From a virus, in the IMG/VR virus record IMGVR_UViG_3300030107_004466, positions 3,647 through 34,572 of that record: a stretch of DNA of 30,926 bases; one strand, 5' to 3'. Below the pieces are notes generated by a model. It saw only the letters and a program-made list of their open reading frames with translations, did no database searches and had not been told where the DNA came from. This document shows, piece after piece, positions 30,186-30,926 of this stretch. A program made the translations under genes and the position numbers. Within the stretch, counting starts at the first letter, position 1. Every line of letters starts with the position of its first letter.

Positions 30186-30364
30186 TATTTTTTCTCCTTA
30201 GTTGATGCAGGCTCTATCCACCCACCATCCACCAATGCCTTTGGCGGATTCTTTAATTCAACGGATTCTCCGTTCTCAAGTTTTTTTGCATTTTCAACAC
30301 CAAGACCTTGAAAGTCATTTATAGCTGAAAAGCTCTTTAATTTATTACTCATTTTGTATTTCAT
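30185..30364 (-). CDS. Small tail-associated protein (59 aa)
   Basis: I choose the ATG at 30364, which shares a base with the previous stop (TAATG) and has GAGG 7 bases upstream. The open frame continues to 30388 but the upstream part lacks support. The 59-residue product is basic and includes VELKNPPKALVDGGWIEPAS. It lies between tail-completion and tail-tube genes. No family is recognised; a neck or tail-tube accessory role is inferred from position only. Confidence 0.65.
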   Translation of the reverse strand: MKYKMSNKLKSFSAINDFQGLGVENAKKLENGESVELKNPPKALVDGGWIEPASTKEKK

Positions 30365-30798
30365 TAAAACACCTCTGTAGATGTGCAATTGAATTGCATT
30401 ATTACATTAGAAATGGTTGGATCATCCTCAGACCTTTCAAAGGTTGTATTTATTATACGACCATCATGCCACTTATAATTTCCACTTGGACTGTATGCAG
30501 TATTGTTATGTACCAATCTTTTCATCCTTTCTGCAATCTCACTTAATTGCTTATAACTATTTTTAGTATAGTTTCCACTTAATGTCAATTGATAATCAAT
30601 ATCGATCGTGTATTCTCTAGATTGACCATCCACTAACAACTCTATCAATGAATCAGATGATGGAATGATCAAAAAGCTCTGATTTGGTCTTTCTTCATCC
30701 ACATCAAGTGATATAGAGATTGAAAATTCGTTTGCTATTAACGAATGTAAATTATCAATGATCCTATCATAGATGACATTCTCATATGTGATTGCCAT
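30364..30798 (-). CDS. Tail terminator / tail completion-like protein (144 aa)
   Basis: AAGGTG 7 bases before the ATG (30798) is the ribosome binding site. The 144 residues mix strands and helices (YENVIYDRIIDNLHSLIANE; FLIIPSSDSLIELLVDGQSR; a helix SYKQLSEIAERMKRLVHN). The order connector, this gene, small gene, tail tube is that of siphovirus tail-completion genes, whose product caps the tail and joins it to the head. Fold-level similarity to the terminator family was not tested. Role is moderately likely. Confidence 0.65.
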   Translation of the reverse strand: MAITYENVIYDRIIDNLHSLIANEFSISISLDVDEERPNQSFLIIPSSDSLIELLVDGQSREYTIDIDYQLTLSGNYTKNSYKQLSEIAERMKRLVHNNTAYSPSGNYKWHDGRIINTTFERSEDDPTISNVIMQFNCTSTEVF

Positions 30799-30822
30799 CT
30801 ATCTACACCTTAAAAGTTGACA

Positions 30823-30926
30823 TCATCGGTATATCTGACCTGATCTTATCTGGCCAACAGGTATCTCTGAACTTTGAAATGTTACTGCCCATTCATCATT
30901 TACCGTATAAACTCCAGCTTGGAATC
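30823..30926 (-). CDS. 3' end of a head-tail connector-like gene (5' part off right edge)
   Basis: One minus-strand frame is open from the right edge to a TGA at 30823-30825, giving 33 residues ending QIRSGQIYR. Upstream residues include FQAGVYTVNDEWAVTF. The position just before the tail-terminator-like gene suggests a head-tail joining protein, but the fragment is too short for a family call. The other two minus-strand frames have stops. A short spacer with a ribosome binding site leads to the next gene. Confidence 0.55.
   Translation of the reverse strand, partial: FQAGVYTVNDEWAVTFQSSEIPVGQIRSGQIYR

Noticed and set aside
1-30926. Circular closure of the window (joining 30926 to 1)
   Set aside because: Reading across the join ends the fibre-like frame 11 codons after it, and the right-edge fragment gains no start, so the ends are probably not adjacent.
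1-30926. tRNA genes, CRISPR arrays, insertion sequences
   Set aside because: No cloverleaf with a GTTCGA-type T-arm, no regular spacer-repeat array, and no transposase or terminal repeat were seen; absence is by eye only.

Overview
The window is most of the genome of a temperate, tailed, double-stranded DNA phage with a long non-contractile tail (siphovirus-like). It carries a tyrosine integrase, a terminase–portal–HK97-type head module and a tape-measure/tail-tube tail module. The DNA is A+T rich. The protein style (LamG-bearing tail tip, gp88-type protein, many tiny TAATG-coupled genes) resembles uncultured marine phages, probably of an alphaproteobacterium. The host is an inference from style; nothing in the sequence names it.

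Layout. Positions 1-7943, minus strand, are the packaging and head module. Reading in transcription order (right to left) it holds a sigma-region-4-like regulator, terS, terL, portal, Mu F-like minor head protein, a virion-morphogenesis-like protein, scaffold, major capsid protein, three small genes and a tail-fibre-like gene cut by the left edge. Positions 7944-8316 are a divergent control region. Positions 8317-11950, plus strand, are a tightly packed and very A+T-rich block of small accessory genes: a gp88-family protein, coiled-coil and acidic unknowns, and two tiny membrane peptides missed by length cut-offs. A rho-independent terminator follows its second gene and another closes the block.

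Positions 12083-20747, minus strand, are the replication, recombination and DNA-modification module. In transcription order this runs: a short unknown, SSB-like protein with a DLPF tail, a Hjc-like nuclease with an apparent ATT start, zinc-ribbon proteins, a SEC-C protein, a DUF1599 protein, a RecB/Cas4-like exonuclease, a zinc ribbon, a second PD-(D/E)XK nuclease, a C5-cytosine methyltransferase, two small membrane proteins, a PAPS-reductase-like PP-loop protein, a primase-helicase and a last small gene. A highly structured 190-base intergenic element (20748-20934) precedes the module. A Cro/XRE-like repressor (20935-21126) faces the integrase (21273-22340, plus strand) across a short operator-containing region.

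Positions 22337-30926, minus strand, are the tail module: a connector fragment at the right edge, a tail-terminator-like protein, a small protein, the tail tube, tail assembly chaperones joined by a classic A AAA AAG -1 frameshift site, tape measure, a LamG-containing tail-tip protein and a further tail protein.

The head genes run off the left edge and the tail-completion genes enter from the right in the same direction. The window is therefore likely a permuted cut through one genome with a segment missing between its ends. Joining base 30926 directly to base 1 does not give sensible genes.

The most interesting points are the structured intergenic element, the nuclease with an apparent ATT start, the nuclease/cytosine-methyltransferase pair with repeated motifs in the methyltransferase's variable region, the PP-loop and DUF1599 genes that hint at DNA modification, the long palindrome with iteron-like repeats beside the helicase gene, and the tail-chaperone frameshift.
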